The notes beneath the pieces are model-generated. The model did no database searches. It had not been told where the DNA came from and was given only the letters and a program-made list of their open reading frames with translations. Positions 9,924 to 19,415 of a DNA stretch of 64,000 nt are shown here, one piece after another. The DNA lies in assembly GCA_020621405.1 (NCBI GenBank), contig JAHRYN010000003.1, forward strand, positions 62,001 to 126,000, given 5' to 3'. Each line of letters begins with the position of its first letter. Positions within the stretch are counted from its first letter, which is position 1. The position numbers and the translations under genes are program-made. Source of the stretch: Betaproteobacteria bacterium. GTDB taxonomy: Bacteria; Pseudomonadota; Gammaproteobacteria; Burkholderiales; Rhodocyclaceae.

Positions 9924-11261
9924 TCAATTCCTTTGCAGGGGTGCCACCGGATGCACGTGCAGCAGCATCGCCGGGTTCTCGCGCGATGCATACTCGCGCA
10001 GCTTCCTGATGACCACCGGCTCGATCACGAACTCTGCTGCCAGCAGCAGCCTGCCCTCGCCATCGAGCAGATCGCGTGACAGCACCATGCCGGGCACCAG
10101 CTTCTCGACCGCTACAGCCGTATCCTGCCTGCGATTTTCGGCGGTCTCCTTGAGCGCGAGAACAAGCGCTTCGATCGCTGCCGGGTCGTAGCGCGTCCGT
10201 CGTCCTTCGAAGATGTAGGAAAGCGATTCCTCTTCGCTGTAGCGGCGGCCGCTGATCAGACCATTCCTGTAACTGTCGTAATCATCCGCCACTGCGAGAA
10301 TGCGGGCACCGACAGGAATGTCATCGCCGGCCAGCCCGTTCGGCAGGCCATTTCCGTCATAGCGTTCGTGGTGATGACGGATGATGCGGGCAGAGGCGCG
10401 CAGCGCGTCGATTGCCAGCAACGCCGACTCGCCGAGAACCGCGTGGTTGCGCCAGTCCTTCAGCGCCTGGCCACTCAGGCGGTCGATCGGCTGCACAAGC
10501 ACCTCGTCCGACAGGCCGATCTTGCCGATGTCGTGCAGCAGGGCTGCGGCATAAAGTTCGTTGATGTCGTTCTGCGGCATTTTCATGCAGGCCGCCATGC
10601 TGCGCGCAAGCTCCGATACGCGCCGTGCATGCCCCTTCAGCACCGGGTGACGCATTTCGATCAGATTGGCAAACACCTTGATCGAGGTGAAGAAATTCCG
10701 CTTCAGCGAGTCGTTTGCGCCAGCCAGCTCGGCAGTGCGCGCCTCGACCTTCTCCTCGAGCAGCACATTGAGCTGCAGCAGTTCCTGGTTCTGCTCCTGG
10801 ATGCGCATGCGCAGTTGCTCGCGCTCGCGCTCAAGCACGCGCCGCGAAAGTCCCTCGCGCACGATGTCGAGCAACTGCTCGTCATTCCACGGCTTGGAAA
10901 TGAATCGGTGAATCTCGCCACGGTTGATCGCGTTAATGGTGGAGGACATGTCCGAATAGCCGGTCAGCAGCATTCGTACGGGCTCGGGCCAATTGGCACG
11001 CACCTGCGACAGGAACTCCACGCCATCGATTTCGGGCATGCGCATGTCTGAAATGATCAGGTCGACAGAGGTAGAGGACAGAATCTCGAGCGCCTCGGCC
11101 GCGCTGCCAGCAACGAGCACGGCATACCCCTGTGGCCGGAGCAAGCGACGCAACGACGCAAGAATGTTGTGTTCGTCATCGACGCACAGCACGGTCAATG
11201 ACCCCTGCTCGAGCATCACGCCGGATGCCGGAAACCGGATTTCGGGAGCATTCATATCCAT
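9924..11261 (-). CDS. REC/HD-GYP response regulator (c-di-GMP phosphodiesterase type)
   Basis: A 445-aa RpfG-like protein. The receiver domain (about 22-140) has the acidic pocket CVDDE and phosphoacceptor Asp72 (ISDMRMPE). A long coiled coil (about 145-195) leads to an HD-GYP domain (about 205-400) with LLHDIGK metal ligands and HHHERYDGNGLP. The family motif is normally HHExxDGxGYP. Here Tyr is Leu, a tolerated variant whose effect on activity is unclear. ATG 11261 is chosen over an in-frame start at 11330, which adds a Cys-rich, non-homologous 23-residue leader. It lies between the HDOD gene and the kinase in the same operon. Confidence 0.9.
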   Translation of the reverse strand: MDMNAPEIRFPASGVMLEQGSLTVLCVDDEHNILASLRRLLRPQGYAVLVAGSAAEALEILSSTSVDLIISDMRMPEIDGVEFLSQVRANWPEPVRMLLTGYSDMSSTINAINRGEIHRFISKPWNDEQLLDIVREGLSRRVLEREREQLRMRIQEQNQELLQLNVLLEEKVEARTAELAGANDSLKRNFFTSIKVFANLIEMRHPVLKGHARRVSELARSMAACMKMPQNDINELYAAALLHDIGKIGLSDEVLVQPIDRLSGQALKDWRNHAVLGESALLAIDALRASARIIRHHHERYDGNGLPNGLAGDDIPVGARILAVADDYDSYRNGLISGRRYSEEESLSYIFEGRRTRYDPAAIEALVLALKETAENRRQDTAVAVEKLVPGMVLSRDLLDGEGRLLLAAEFVIEPVVIRKLREYASRENPAMLLHVHPVAPLQRN

Positions 11262-11333
11262 GGTCCGTAGAAGGTTGCTCGATCGTGCTGCCGCGTCCGG
11301 CTTCGACCGGATGCAGCAGCACGAAGTCATGTT

Positions 11334-12176
11334 TCAGCTCGCCGCCAGCACGGCACGCCACTCGCTGGCCCTGCTACTCAGTTTGCGCACGGCAAGCAGC
11401 GCGTTCTCAATATCTTCCTCGGTCGGCGATATGCGCTGCCAGCTATGGGCAGCGAGCCTCGGCGCGACTTCATCCGGCGTATCAAGACAGTGCGCCATGT
11501 GCACCAGCATGTTTGCCAGATGCACGATATGAACAAGCAGGCAGTCGTCGGGGACCGGGTTGTGATGGCGACTCATCACCGCAACCAGTTCGTCCGGAAG
11601 TTGCCAGCTCGTGCCCAGCGCTGCGCCGGCCGCCTCATGCCCCGGCAGTCCGAGCGCGATCTCGGCATCGGTCCAGTCACACGCTTCGGTGCGCATCCGC
11701 TCAGCGATGCGCATAAGCGCATCCGGCTCGACACATGCGATCGACAATTTGCCCAGGTCATGAAGCAGACCTGCCAGAAAGGCTTGGTCACGGCTGACCG
11801 GATGGGAACGCGTCAGCGCACGAGCGGCGACTGCGGTTCCAAGCGCATGCATCCAGAAGCCGTAGGTGTCGAAAACCCGGGACTCCGGTCTCAGTGCATT
11901 GCGCACGCCAAGAACGAGGAGCATGTTGCTCACCGCCTTGACACCGATCAGCGTGATCGCGTCCTGTATGTTCGATATGCGTCCGGTCAGCCCGAAGAAG
12001 GACGAGTTCGCGAGCTTGAGCATCGCACTGGCCAGAGCCGGATCACGCGCCACCAGCCTGGCAATTTCGCCTCCATGTATGGCGTCGGTACCCAGCATCG
12101 AGATCAGCTCCACCACTACTTCGGGCAGCGGCGGCAGCGTACGCGGCAAATTATGAGCGGCGCGAACTTCAGTCAT
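11334..12176 (-). CDS. HDOD domain signalling protein
   Basis: A 280-aa protein dominated by an HDOD domain (about 10-215), a catalytically dead relative of HD phosphohydrolases. It starts with LPPLPEVVVELISMLG and contains SSFFGLTGRISNIQDAI, typical of the family. HDOD proteins act as output or scaffold modules in c-di-GMP and chemotaxis pathways. Its start overlaps the end of the upstream 63-aa gene by 8 bases, so translation is probably coupled. It lies between the REC-PAS regulator and the REC/HD-GYP protein, which argues that it acts in the same relay. The exact partner cannot be read from sequence. Confidence 0.85.
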   Translation of the reverse strand: MTEVRAAHNLPRTLPPLPEVVVELISMLGTDAIHGGEIARLVARDPALASAMLKLANSSFFGLTGRISNIQDAITLIGVKAVSNMLLVLGVRNALRPESRVFDTYGFWMHALGTAVAARALTRSHPVSRDQAFLAGLLHDLGKLSIACVEPDALMRIAERMRTEACDWTDAEIALGLPGHEAAGAALGTSWQLPDELVAVMSRHHNPVPDDCLLVHIVHLANMLVHMAHCLDTPDEVAPRLAAHSWQRISPTEEDIENALLAVRKLSSRASEWRAVLAAS

Positions 12177-12360
12177 CCGAAGTCTCTCCGAGCAGCACGC
12201 GGCACGTCACGGCGGCAATCATGCCGATGCGCACATCGCTCCGGTCATTCATCCGCAGCACGAGATCGACCAGCGCCGCGACGCGCTCGCGTTCGATCGC
12301 GTCCGGCCTGGATTCGGGCGTCGATTCGGGTGTCGACTCGGGCAGCACTTCAGTGTTCAT
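12169..12360 (-). CDS. 63-aa acidic protein coupled to the signalling operon
   Basis: A small frame that overlaps the upstream REC-PAS gene by 11 bases and the downstream HDOD gene by 8 bases, an arrangement that strongly suggests it is translated. The N-terminus has a PEST-like repeat (LPESTPESTPES) from a short direct repeat in DNA. The rest (about 22-63) is a predicted helical segment, ERVAALVDLVLRMNDRSD, followed by IGMIAAVTCRVLLGE. I recognise no family. A helical adaptor in the relay is possible, but that is speculation from position. Confidence 0.55.
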   Translation of the reverse strand: MNTEVLPESTPESTPESRPDAIERERVAALVDLVLRMNDRSDVRIGMIAAVTCRVLLGETSDD

Positions 12361-13441
12361 TCGAAGCCTCGGGTATCAGTGCCAGAACCCTGCCGCTGCC
12401 GTTCGCCAGTTCACCGATGCCCAGCGTCCAGAGACGCCCGGCAAAGGCAATGCCGGAGCGGCAGCCCGGACCCTGGCCAGCCGCAAGTTCCGCCAGGCTG
12501 ACGCCCGGTGTGCGTGTCGCCAGACACAGCGCAGCAGCCCGGTTCGCCGTCACGACCTCGCCATCGGAATCCAGGCCGATTACCGGAAACGGCAAGGCAT
12601 CGTTCATGTCATGGGCGAACGTCAAGGCATAGTCGCCCAGCGTCAGCTTGTGGTCCTGCTCGCAAAGGATCTTCGTCAGACGCCGGTTTGAGTCGGCCAG
12701 CTCCGCGTTGGCTGTGGCTACAGCCAGCTGCAACTGTCGCGTCTTCATCCGCGTGCGGTGCAATTCGGCCGCCTCGTTCAACGCCAGCAGAAGCTGCTGA
12801 TCTTCCCAGGGCTTGGCAACGAACTTGTACACCGCGCCTTCGTTGATCGCATCGGTGATCGACTGCGCGTCGCTGTAGCCGGACAGGATGATGCGAACGG
12901 TATCGGGCATGTGATCGCGCACATGCGACAGCAGCTGTACCCCGGTCATTCCAGGCATGCGCTGATCCGACAGAATGATGTCGACCGGCTCCACAAGCAG
13001 CATTTCACAGGCTTCCTCGGCGCTGCCCGCGGTACGCAGATCGAACTGCGTACGACGCAACAGCCGGCGCAGGGAATTCAGAATGAAAGGCTCGTCGTCG
13101 ACGGCCAGCACCGAACATCGAAGAAGGTCTTCCGACCGTGACGGGAAGTTTTCCGCATGCAGGCGGACCATGCAGCCCTGCAGGCTGCCACCGAGCGATT
13201 CGGCCGACAGGCGCCAGACTGCGTCGACCCAACCGATCGACCGCAGCCGCATGACGCCAGCCCCATGGGCAACCTGCTGCACCCAGTGATCCAGATGCTC
13301 CAGCGCACCGGTCCGGGAGGTGTCTGCCGGTTCCCAGCTGGCACCGGCCGCCGCGGCCGATCGCCACAATTCATTGGACCAGAGCGTCGCGCCATCCTTG
13401 TAGAGCGACAGTGCATCAGCAAAAAGGGAGTATCTCGGCAT
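12350..13441 (-). CDS. Response regulator with central REC and C-terminal PAS-like domain
   Basis: A 363-aa protein, first in the five-gene operon. Residues 1-105 are a variable N-terminal domain of no known family. A receiver domain (about 109-225) has LAVDDE and phosphoacceptor Asp159 (ILSDQRMPGM), and its alpha4-beta5 region GYSDAQSITDAINEGAVYKFVAKPW is closely similar to the REC of the HD-GYP protein in the same operon. A coiled coil (about 228-255) follows, then a PAS-like domain (about 265-355). There is no DNA-binding or enzymatic output, so it probably works by protein contact with the HDOD, kinase or HD-GYP partners. Confidence 0.8.
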   Translation of the reverse strand: MPRYSLFADALSLYKDGATLWSNELWRSAAAAGASWEPADTSRTGALEHLDHWVQQVAHGAGVMRLRSIGWVDAVWRLSAESLGGSLQGCMVRLHAENFPSRSEDLLRCSVLAVDDEPFILNSLRRLLRRTQFDLRTAGSAEEACEMLLVEPVDIILSDQRMPGMTGVQLLSHVRDHMPDTVRIILSGYSDAQSITDAINEGAVYKFVAKPWEDQQLLLALNEAAELHRTRMKTRQLQLAVATANAELADSNRRLTKILCEQDHKLTLGDYALTFAHDMNDALPFPVIGLDSDGEVVTANRAAALCLATRTPGVSLAELAAGQGPGCRSGIAFAGRLWTLGIGELANGSGRVLALIPEASNEH

Positions 13442-13828
13442 CAGCCTGCCCTCCCGGCAGCATGGCTACGCCAATCGACGCAGCGATTCGCTGCACTGCC
13501 CGCACCACACTGCGCCAAGACCCACTTCACCGGAATCTCCGTCCGCTCCTGCACATCGCCTGTCATTTGCGCGGCTGGAGAGCGGGCACGTGGATCGCAC
13601 CTTGACCGGCCTTACGTCAGACAGGATTCATCGTGATTTTTCTCACGATTCCGTCAGGTGTTACGACAGCCCGGCATGTGCCTTGAGGGTCGGAGACAGT
13701 ATTTAAGAATCGTTGTGGAAGTGTGTCTGGCGACACGCCACGGATCGGTCCGGAACCGCCCGTGACGCACGTGATCCACCGCGTCCACGACTTCGCGCGG
13801 CCGGTGGACGCGATGGAACGGACTGCCG
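13442..13828. other. Gene-free interval upstream of the signalling operon
   Basis: About 390 bases between the chemoreceptor stop and the REC-PAS start. It holds a chemoreceptor-side hairpin (listed separately) and a perfect 7-bp inverted repeat, ATCGTGA-TTTTTC-TCACGAT, at 13630-13649, about 190 bases upstream of the REC-PAS start. That repeat could be an operator or a weak terminator. Open frames here lack family features. Confidence 0.5.
13780..13812 (-). terminator. Hairpin after the chemoreceptor gene
   Basis: CGCGTCCAC (13780-13788) pairs with GTGGACGCG (13804-13812), extendable by CCA/TGG beyond one mismatch, 17 bases downstream of the chemoreceptor stop. There is no T-run on the minus strand, so it may be a stabilising or Rho-assisted structure. 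Confidence 0.4.
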
Positions 13829-15463
13829 TCAGCCAGCGACGCGGAACCGCCGCACCGTGCCATCAAGCTCCGAGGACAGCAGCGACAGGTCGCGTGCCGA
13901 GTCGGCGACCGAGCCGGATGCGCCGGCATTCTGTTCGACCATCTGCACGATCATTTCGACGCGCTGTGCCAGATCATGACTGGCCGTGGCCTGTTCGTTC
14001 AGACCGCCCGAGACTTCGGCGATGGTCTTCACCACCTGCTGCGTACGGCCATCGATGTCCTGCACCTTGCCGCCGGCCACCTCGGCCATGTGCAGTCCGT
14101 CGCGCATCTGGACGACCGTGCTGCGCATCTGCGACGACACGTCCGCCGCCCCGGCCTGGATGCGCTGGACCATCTGCGTGATTTCGCTGGCCGAGCGCCC
14201 GGACTGCTCCGCCAGCTTGCGCACCTCGTCGGCCACCACCGCAAAACCGCGGCCCGCCTCACCCGCCCGTGCAGCCTCGATCGCCGCATTGAGCGCCAGC
14301 AGATTGGTCTGGTCGGCCACTTCGCGGATCACATGCACGATGCTGGTAATGCGCGACACCTCTTCACCCAGCGCATTCGCACGCTCGGCGCTGCTTTCGA
14401 TGCCTTCGGTCACGTCCTTGATCTGCGCCACCATGACGCTGATGTCGCTGGCGCCGGCGGACGCATGCTCGCCGGTCTGCAGCGACACCTTGCTCGCCTC
14501 GACGCTCAGTTCGCTGACGTGCGTGATCGATGTCGACAACTGCTCGATCGATGCCGCCATCGCGGAGGCCAGTTCGGCCTGGGAGTCGGATGCATTCTTG
14601 ACCTGTTCGGTCGCACCGGTCAGCTGCAGGGCGGAATCGCTGAGCCGGCCATTGGCGTCGCTGATCGTGCTCACCATCTGGCGCAGCGACAGCTGCATCG
14701 TCTGCACTTCGGCCTGCAGGCTGGACAGTTCGCTGCGCCCTTCGGGCACCAGGTCGCGCGTCAGATCACCCTCGGCAATGCGCTTGACCGCACCCAGAAT
14801 GGTTCCGAGCGGTGCCACGATGCTGCCACTGATCCAGATCGACGTCGCGACGCTGGCTAGGATGAACAGCGCCGCCGACACGTAGATCGAGGTGAGCAAC
14901 TGGCTGGCACTGGATCTGAGTTCGGCCGTCACCTTGCCGTTGTCAGCGAGGATCAGTTTCTTGATCGCCTCGGTGGCATCGTGCAGCGCCTGCGTCGTCG
15001 GCGTGACTTCACGCAGCTTCGCGCCCGCTTCGGCCTTTTGTCCGGACAGCGCCAGGCGCGTCACCTCGCCCGACACACGCTCGAAGATCTTGAGGTCATC
15101 GACGACGATCGTCACCGCCGCAATCTCGGCCTGGTCGGTACCCGGCAGGGCCGCCAGCTTCTGCAGCACGGCTGCGTTGGCACTGGCGATCCGCAGGTCT
15201 TCGGCCAGCCTGTCCCTGAAACCCTGGGCCTTGGCTTCGTCGGTTTCGATGATGGCGTCCCGCACAGTGACCCGCACCAACTGGATGCGCTCATTCAATT
15301 CCGCAATGGCATCGACCTTGGGCTGCGACCGCTCGGAAATGCTCTCGGCAATCCGCTCGATGCCCTTCGAATTGAGTACGTTGATCGCGGCAACGCCGGA
15401 AAATATCAGTGCAATCAGGCCGAAACCAAGTGCGATGCGGAATGCGATGGACAGGTTCTTCAA
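13829..15463 (-). CDS. Methyl-accepting chemotaxis protein with periplasmic four-helix sensor
   Basis: A 544-aa transmembrane chemoreceptor. Membrane helix 1 is about residues 8-30 and helix 2 about 188-212, enclosing a helical 4HB-type ligand domain. A HAMP domain (about 213-265) follows, then the MA signalling domain with the conserved hairpin tip [35 protein letters not shown]. There is no C-terminal NWETF-like pentapeptide, so methylation enzymes are probably recruited without a tether. It lies 111 bases downstream of the triple-CheW gene and is probably in the same transcription unit. The ligand is unknown. Confidence 0.95.
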   Translation of the reverse strand: MKNLSIAFRIALGFGLIALIFSGVAAINVLNSKGIERIAESISERSQPKVDAIAELNERIQLVRVTVRDAIIETDEAKAQGFRDRLAEDLRIASANAAVLQKLAALPGTDQAEIAAVTIVVDDLKIFERVSGEVTRLALSGQKAEAGAKLREVTPTTQALHDATEAIKKLILADNGKVTAELRSSASQLLTSIYVSAALFILASVATSIWISGSIVAPLGTILGAVKRIAEGDLTRDLVPEGRSELSSLQAEVQTMQLSLRQMVSTISDANGRLSDSALQLTGATEQVKNASDSQAELASAMAASIEQLSTSITHVSELSVEASKVSLQTGEHASAGASDISVMVAQIKDVTEGIESSAERANALGEEVSRITSIVHVIREVADQTNLLALNAAIEAARAGEAGRGFAVVADEVRKLAEQSGRSASEITQMVQRIQAGAADVSSQMRSTVVQMRDGLHMAEVAGGKVQDIDGRTQQVVKTIAEVSGGLNEQATASHDLAQRVEMIVQMVEQNAGASGSVADSARDLSLLSSELDGTVRRFRVAG

Positions 15464-15574
15464 AGTGCTCTCCTCTTGCGGCAGGTACTCGACCCGGATC
15501 GACTGCGGGTGCAGTTGTCCTGCTGTAACGGCATCCGCGGCGAAAGGCTTAGCACTCGCGGCGTCTGCGACGCT

Positions 15575-17059
15575 TCAGGCACACACTTTCTGCGCCATCC
15601 GCTTGAGGTCCAGCAGGCTGAGCAGCCGCTCCTGCTGTCCGGTGCCGACCGACATGTGCTCGAGATGCCGGATCGACGCCGGATCGGCGTCATTGCAGCC
15701 ATCCGGCGCGGGCACGCCGAGCACGCGTCCTTCGTCGATGGTCATCAGCCGGGATACGGTGAAACCGACATGGCGGCCGTCGGTCTCGACCACCAGGACG
15801 CTCGCCGACGGCGACAGCGGCGGCGGCTCGCGCCCGATCAGCGCACTCAGGCAGAAAGTCGGGATCGCCCGGCCCCGATTCATGATGAGTGCGCCCTGCC
15901 GGCCCTCGCCGCCCAGCGCCGACCGCGGCTGCCACGGAATGATTTCCGCGATCTGCGACACCGGCGTCGCGATCTCGCCGCCCAGGTCATAGGTCAGCAG
16001 CTGCTGCGCGGCGGTCCCGGCACGCTGCTCGCACGCCGACGTCTCGACCAGCACCGGGTCATGGCCGTCGACGAAGGTGTTCAGGCTGGCCAATGCGCGC
16101 AGGTCCGGACAGGCCTGCAACGCCGGTTCGTCGAGCACCAGATAGAAACCGGTCAGTGCGGTGGCCGGCCGCACACTGTGCGGCGGCAGTCCGGACAGCG
16201 GGAACAGCCCGGAAAACAGCTCCGGCCGCGCCAGCGCCTGCGCGGGCAACGGCACGACGCCATTCATGCAGGCAACCAGCACATCGACGATCTCGTCGAC
16301 CACGAAGGCGACCAGCCCGCTGCCGACACGCACGATGAAAGCCTGTTCCGCCCGACGCCCGGTACGCTCGCCACAGCCGAAGAACAGCAGCGGATCCAGC
16401 GCCGGCACCTTTACGCCGGAATGCTCGATCACGCCCAGGCAGAAGCCACCGGTGAGCGGGGACTCATGTATCTGCGGATGCAGCAGTGTGGTGTGCACCG
16501 ATGCGGTCGGCAGCGCGAAAGAAGCGGTGCCGCATCGCGACAGCATCACGTTCGTGCTTGTCCCGGCCGGATCGGCAGACGCACCGAGGTCCGCCGCCAG
16601 CGGGTCAGCGACCATCGGCACGCCGGGAATCGCCGCGATGGCGGCCGCCGACAGCACGCTGACCAGCGAGCCGTCGGCCGGATGCGGGAAGCCGCCGCAG
16701 ACGATGTCGAGATCCGGGTTGTGACTTTCCAGATGGCTCAGGCGTTCGGCCGGGCACTCGAGGATGTCCGCCACGCCGTCGGCGAGCAGCCCGATCAGGC
16801 GACCTCCGGCAAGCATGACGACCACGGTCGGCGTCGCACTGGTGGCCGAAGTTTCCTGCCCGAGCAGGCGACGCAGGTCGACCACCGGCAGCACCGTGCC
16901 GCGCAGATCGATGGCACCGACCACGCTCGCCACCGCACAGGGGAAGGGCTGCAGCCGGTCGCACGGCACCACCTCGCGCAATGCGTCGAGCGGCAGTGCG
17001 AGCTGCATCGACGCGATGCGGAACGCGCCGAACCGCTGGTCGCAGGCGCCTTCCGTCAT
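15575..17059 (-). CDS. Protein with three tandem CheW-like domains
   Basis: A 494-aa protein built of three CheW-type SH3-like modules. Module 1 (about 10-150) contains [11 protein letters not shown]...[18 protein letters not shown], the classic CheW core. Module 2 (about 165-325) and module 3 (about 345-490) show weaker copies of the same pattern, such as [20 protein letters not shown]. CheW links chemoreceptors to CheA. Triple fusions could nucleate receptor arrays or insulate a dedicated pathway. Its start overlaps the stop of the PAS chemoreceptor gene (ATGA), so they are co-translated. No cheA, cheB or cheR lies in the window, so it must use kinases encoded elsewhere. Confidence 0.85.
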   Translation of the reverse strand: MTEGACDQRFGAFRIASMQLALPLDALREVVPCDRLQPFPCAVASVVGAIDLRGTVLPVVDLRRLLGQETSATSATPTVVVMLAGGRLIGLLADGVADILECPAERLSHLESHNPDLDIVCGGFPHPADGSLVSVLSAAAIAAIPGVPMVADPLAADLGASADPAGTSTNVMLSRCGTASFALPTASVHTTLLHPQIHESPLTGGFCLGVIEHSGVKVPALDPLLFFGCGERTGRRAEQAFIVRVGSGLVAFVVDEIVDVLVACMNGVVPLPAQALARPELFSGLFPLSGLPPHSVRPATALTGFYLVLDEPALQACPDLRALASLNTFVDGHDPVLVETSACEQRAGTAAQQLLTYDLGGEIATPVSQIAEIIPWQPRSALGGEGRQGALIMNRGRAIPTFCLSALIGREPPPLSPSASVLVVETDGRHVGFTVSRLMTIDEGRVLGVPAPDGCNDADPASIRHLEHMSVGTGQQERLLSLLDLKRMAQKVCA

Positions 17060-19182
17060 CGTGCGGCAGAACCGTTCAGCGCATCGATCAGCTGCGACAC
17101 GCGCGCCGCGGTCTCGCGCTGCTGTTCGGTCGCACTGGCGATCTGCGACACGCTGGCTTCGGTCGCCTTGACGCTGGACATGATGCCTTCGAAGCTGTGG
17201 GCAGCCGACCGGCTGACTTCGGCCCCCTGCTTCACCTGCTCAACCGAGGTCACGATCAGCGCCGAGATCTCCTTCGCCGCTTCGGAGCTGCGCTCCGCCA
17301 GCTTGCGCACCTCGGCCGCCACCACCGAAAAGCCGACGCCATGCTGTCCGGCGCGCGCCGCCTCGATGGCCGCGTTGAAGGCCAGCAGGTTGGTCTGGTT
17401 GGCGATGTCGCCGATGACGCCGACGATTTCCGACACCTTGTCCGAACTGGCCTGTATGCGTTCGATCGCCTCGATCGACTTGTGTACCGCGTCGTGGCCG
17501 GCGTGCGCGGCCTGCGACGATTCCTCGGCCATGTCGTGCGCCGTGCCGGAACTGGCAGCGATGGCGCCGATGCTGTCGACCAGGCAGCGCACGCTGACCG
17601 TCATGTCGGCCGCCTTTTCGCTGATGCGCCGTTCGAGTTCGACCTCCTTGGTCACGTCATAGGCGTACTTGACGACCTTGGTGACCTGCCCGTTGAGGTC
17701 GAAGATCGGGTTGTAGGTAGCCTGGATCCAGACGTCGCGGTTGAACTTGCCGACCCGGTGGAAGCGCCCGCTGATGAACTGCCCCTCGTTCAGCCGCAGC
17801 CAGAAATCACGATATTCAGCGCTCTGCCGGTAGTCCTCGCTGCAGAACATGCTGTGGTGCTGGCCCTGGATTTCACGCAGGGTGTAGCCCATCGCAGCCA
17901 GGAAGTTGCGGTTGGCGCTGGTCACCCGGCCTTCCAGATCGAATTCGATCACCGCCTGCCCCAGATCCATCGCCGCCACCTTGGCCTCGAATTCGGCATT
18001 GCGCAGCTTGGCCGAGGTCACGTCGGTCGCGAACTTGACGATCTTCACGACCCGGCCGCGCGGGTCGAACACCGGGTTGTAGGTCGCCTGGATCCACACT
18101 TCACGGCCACCGCGGCCGATGCGCTTGTATTCGCCGGAACTGTATTCGCCGCGCGCCAGTCGCTCCCAGAACATCTGGTAGTCGGCCGACGACGCGTATG
18201 ACGGATCGACGAAGGTGCGATGGTGCTGGCCTCTGATTTCTTCCAGCCGGTAGCCCATCAGGTCGAGGAAGTTCTCGTTGGCCGCCAGTACCCGCCCGGT
18301 GAGATCGAATTCGATCACCGCCTGCGCCCGGTCGATGGCACCCAGCTTGCCCTGCGCATCCAGCTGTTCGAGCTTGGCCTGCGTGATGTCGCGGCCGATC
18401 AGGAACACCTTCGCGAGCTGACCGTCCAGTCCCATCACCGGACTCATCGTCACGTTGAACCACAGTTCGCAGCCACCGGCACCGCGACGGCGGACTTCGC
18501 CGCTCACCGGCTGCCCCGCCCGCAGTGCATTCCAGCGTTCGCGGTAGGCCGTGTCGGAGCGGTCCTCTTCGAACATGATGAAGCTGTCGGGCTGCCCGGC
18601 CACTTCGGCGCGCGTGTAGCCGAGCGCGTCCAGCATCAGTTCGTTCATGTTGGTCACGCGTGCGTCGGCACCGTATTCGATCATGCAGTTGCTGCTCGAC
18701 ACCGCCGCCATGCGCACTTCGTTTTCCAGGCTGGAGAGCTTGGCGGCCGTGATGTCGGTCGCGAACTTCACCACCTTGAACGGCCTGCCCTGCGGATCGA
18801 GGATGGGGTTGTAGCTGGCCTGTATCCACACTTTCCTGCCGCCACGGCCCAGACGAAGGAATTCCCCGGTCTGGTACTCGCCGAGCGCGAGTTTCTGCCA
18901 GAAGGCACGGTACTCGTCCGCACTGGCTTCGGCCTGCGGCACGAAGATGCGGTGATGACGCCCGCAGATCTCGTCCAGCGAGTACCCCATCACCGAGAGA
19001 AAATTATCGTTCGCATTCAATATGTTGCCATCGAGATCGAATTCGATCACGCCATGACTGCGATGGATGGCGGCCAGCATGCCTGCCACGTCGCCACCTT
19101 CCGCCGCCCCTGCATCGTTCATTTCCAGCAGCTGATTTGCCATTGCAACCTGCTGGCTCGTTGCCACATTCCGGTTCGCCAT
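17056..19182 (-). CDS. Soluble chemoreceptor with four tandem PAS domains
   Basis: A 708-aa cytoplasmic chemotaxis transducer with no membrane helix. Four PAS repeats (each about 120 aa, roughly residues 40-530) share lines such as [22 protein letters not shown], and three carry the RHHR/QHHR-F motif. Repeat 2 is divergent. An MA signalling domain follows (about 530-708) with [21 protein letters not shown]. The architecture resembles BdlA and Aer-type redox/energy sensors. The start at ATG 19182 has an AAGGGA ribosome site. An in-frame start at 19266 would add a basic tail without homology. It is first in an operon with the triple-CheW gene. Confidence 0.9.
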   Translation of the reverse strand: MANRNVATSQQVAMANQLLEMNDAGAAEGGDVAGMLAAIHRSHGVIEFDLDGNILNANDNFLSVMGYSLDEICGRHHRIFVPQAEASADEYRAFWQKLALGEYQTGEFLRLGRGGRKVWIQASYNPILDPQGRPFKVVKFATDITAAKLSSLENEVRMAAVSSSNCMIEYGADARVTNMNELMLDALGYTRAEVAGQPDSFIMFEEDRSDTAYRERWNALRAGQPVSGEVRRRGAGGCELWFNVTMSPVMGLDGQLAKVFLIGRDITQAKLEQLDAQGKLGAIDRAQAVIEFDLTGRVLAANENFLDLMGYRLEEIRGQHHRTFVDPSYASSADYQMFWERLARGEYSSGEYKRIGRGGREVWIQATYNPVFDPRGRVVKIVKFATDVTSAKLRNAEFEAKVAAMDLGQAVIEFDLEGRVTSANRNFLAAMGYTLREIQGQHHSMFCSEDYRQSAEYRDFWLRLNEGQFISGRFHRVGKFNRDVWIQATYNPIFDLNGQVTKVVKYAYDVTKEVELERRISEKAADMTVSVRCLVDSIGAIAASSGTAHDMAEESSQAAHAGHDAVHKSIEAIERIQASSDKVSEIVGVIGDIANQTNLLAFNAAIEAARAGQHGVGFSVVAAEVRKLAERSSEAAKEISALIVTSVEQVKQGAEVSRSAAHSFEGIMSSVKATEASVSQIASATEQQRETAARVSQLIDALNGSAAR

Positions 19183-19415
19183 GCTGTTGTTTTCCCTTGC
19201 CGTTTTGCGTCGAAGCCTCGTCATCCGGATATCGCGTCCTGCCGCCAGCGACCGGCTGCCGCTCATGCATTACGCAGGCGCGGGCGTCGGTGGAGTCCGG
19301 AACGCGATACGACAAAGGTGATAACGACGGGAAAAGCCGGGGGTGAAGGGTGAGAAACAGTTTTCAACGGGGAAGTTGATCCGACGTACTGCGCGGCGCC
19401 GGCCATCACGGCGGA

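Noticed and set aside
13654-13929. 91-codon minus-strand frame beside the chemoreceptor stop
   Set aside because: It overlaps the chemoreceptor C-terminus, is Arg-rich without motifs and has no ribosome site.
14981-17662. 893-codon plus-strand frame across the chemotaxis genes
   Set aside because: It is antisense to the chemoreceptor and triple-CheW genes, and its translation is Arg/His/Gln-rich without domains. Long antisense frames are common at this GC content.
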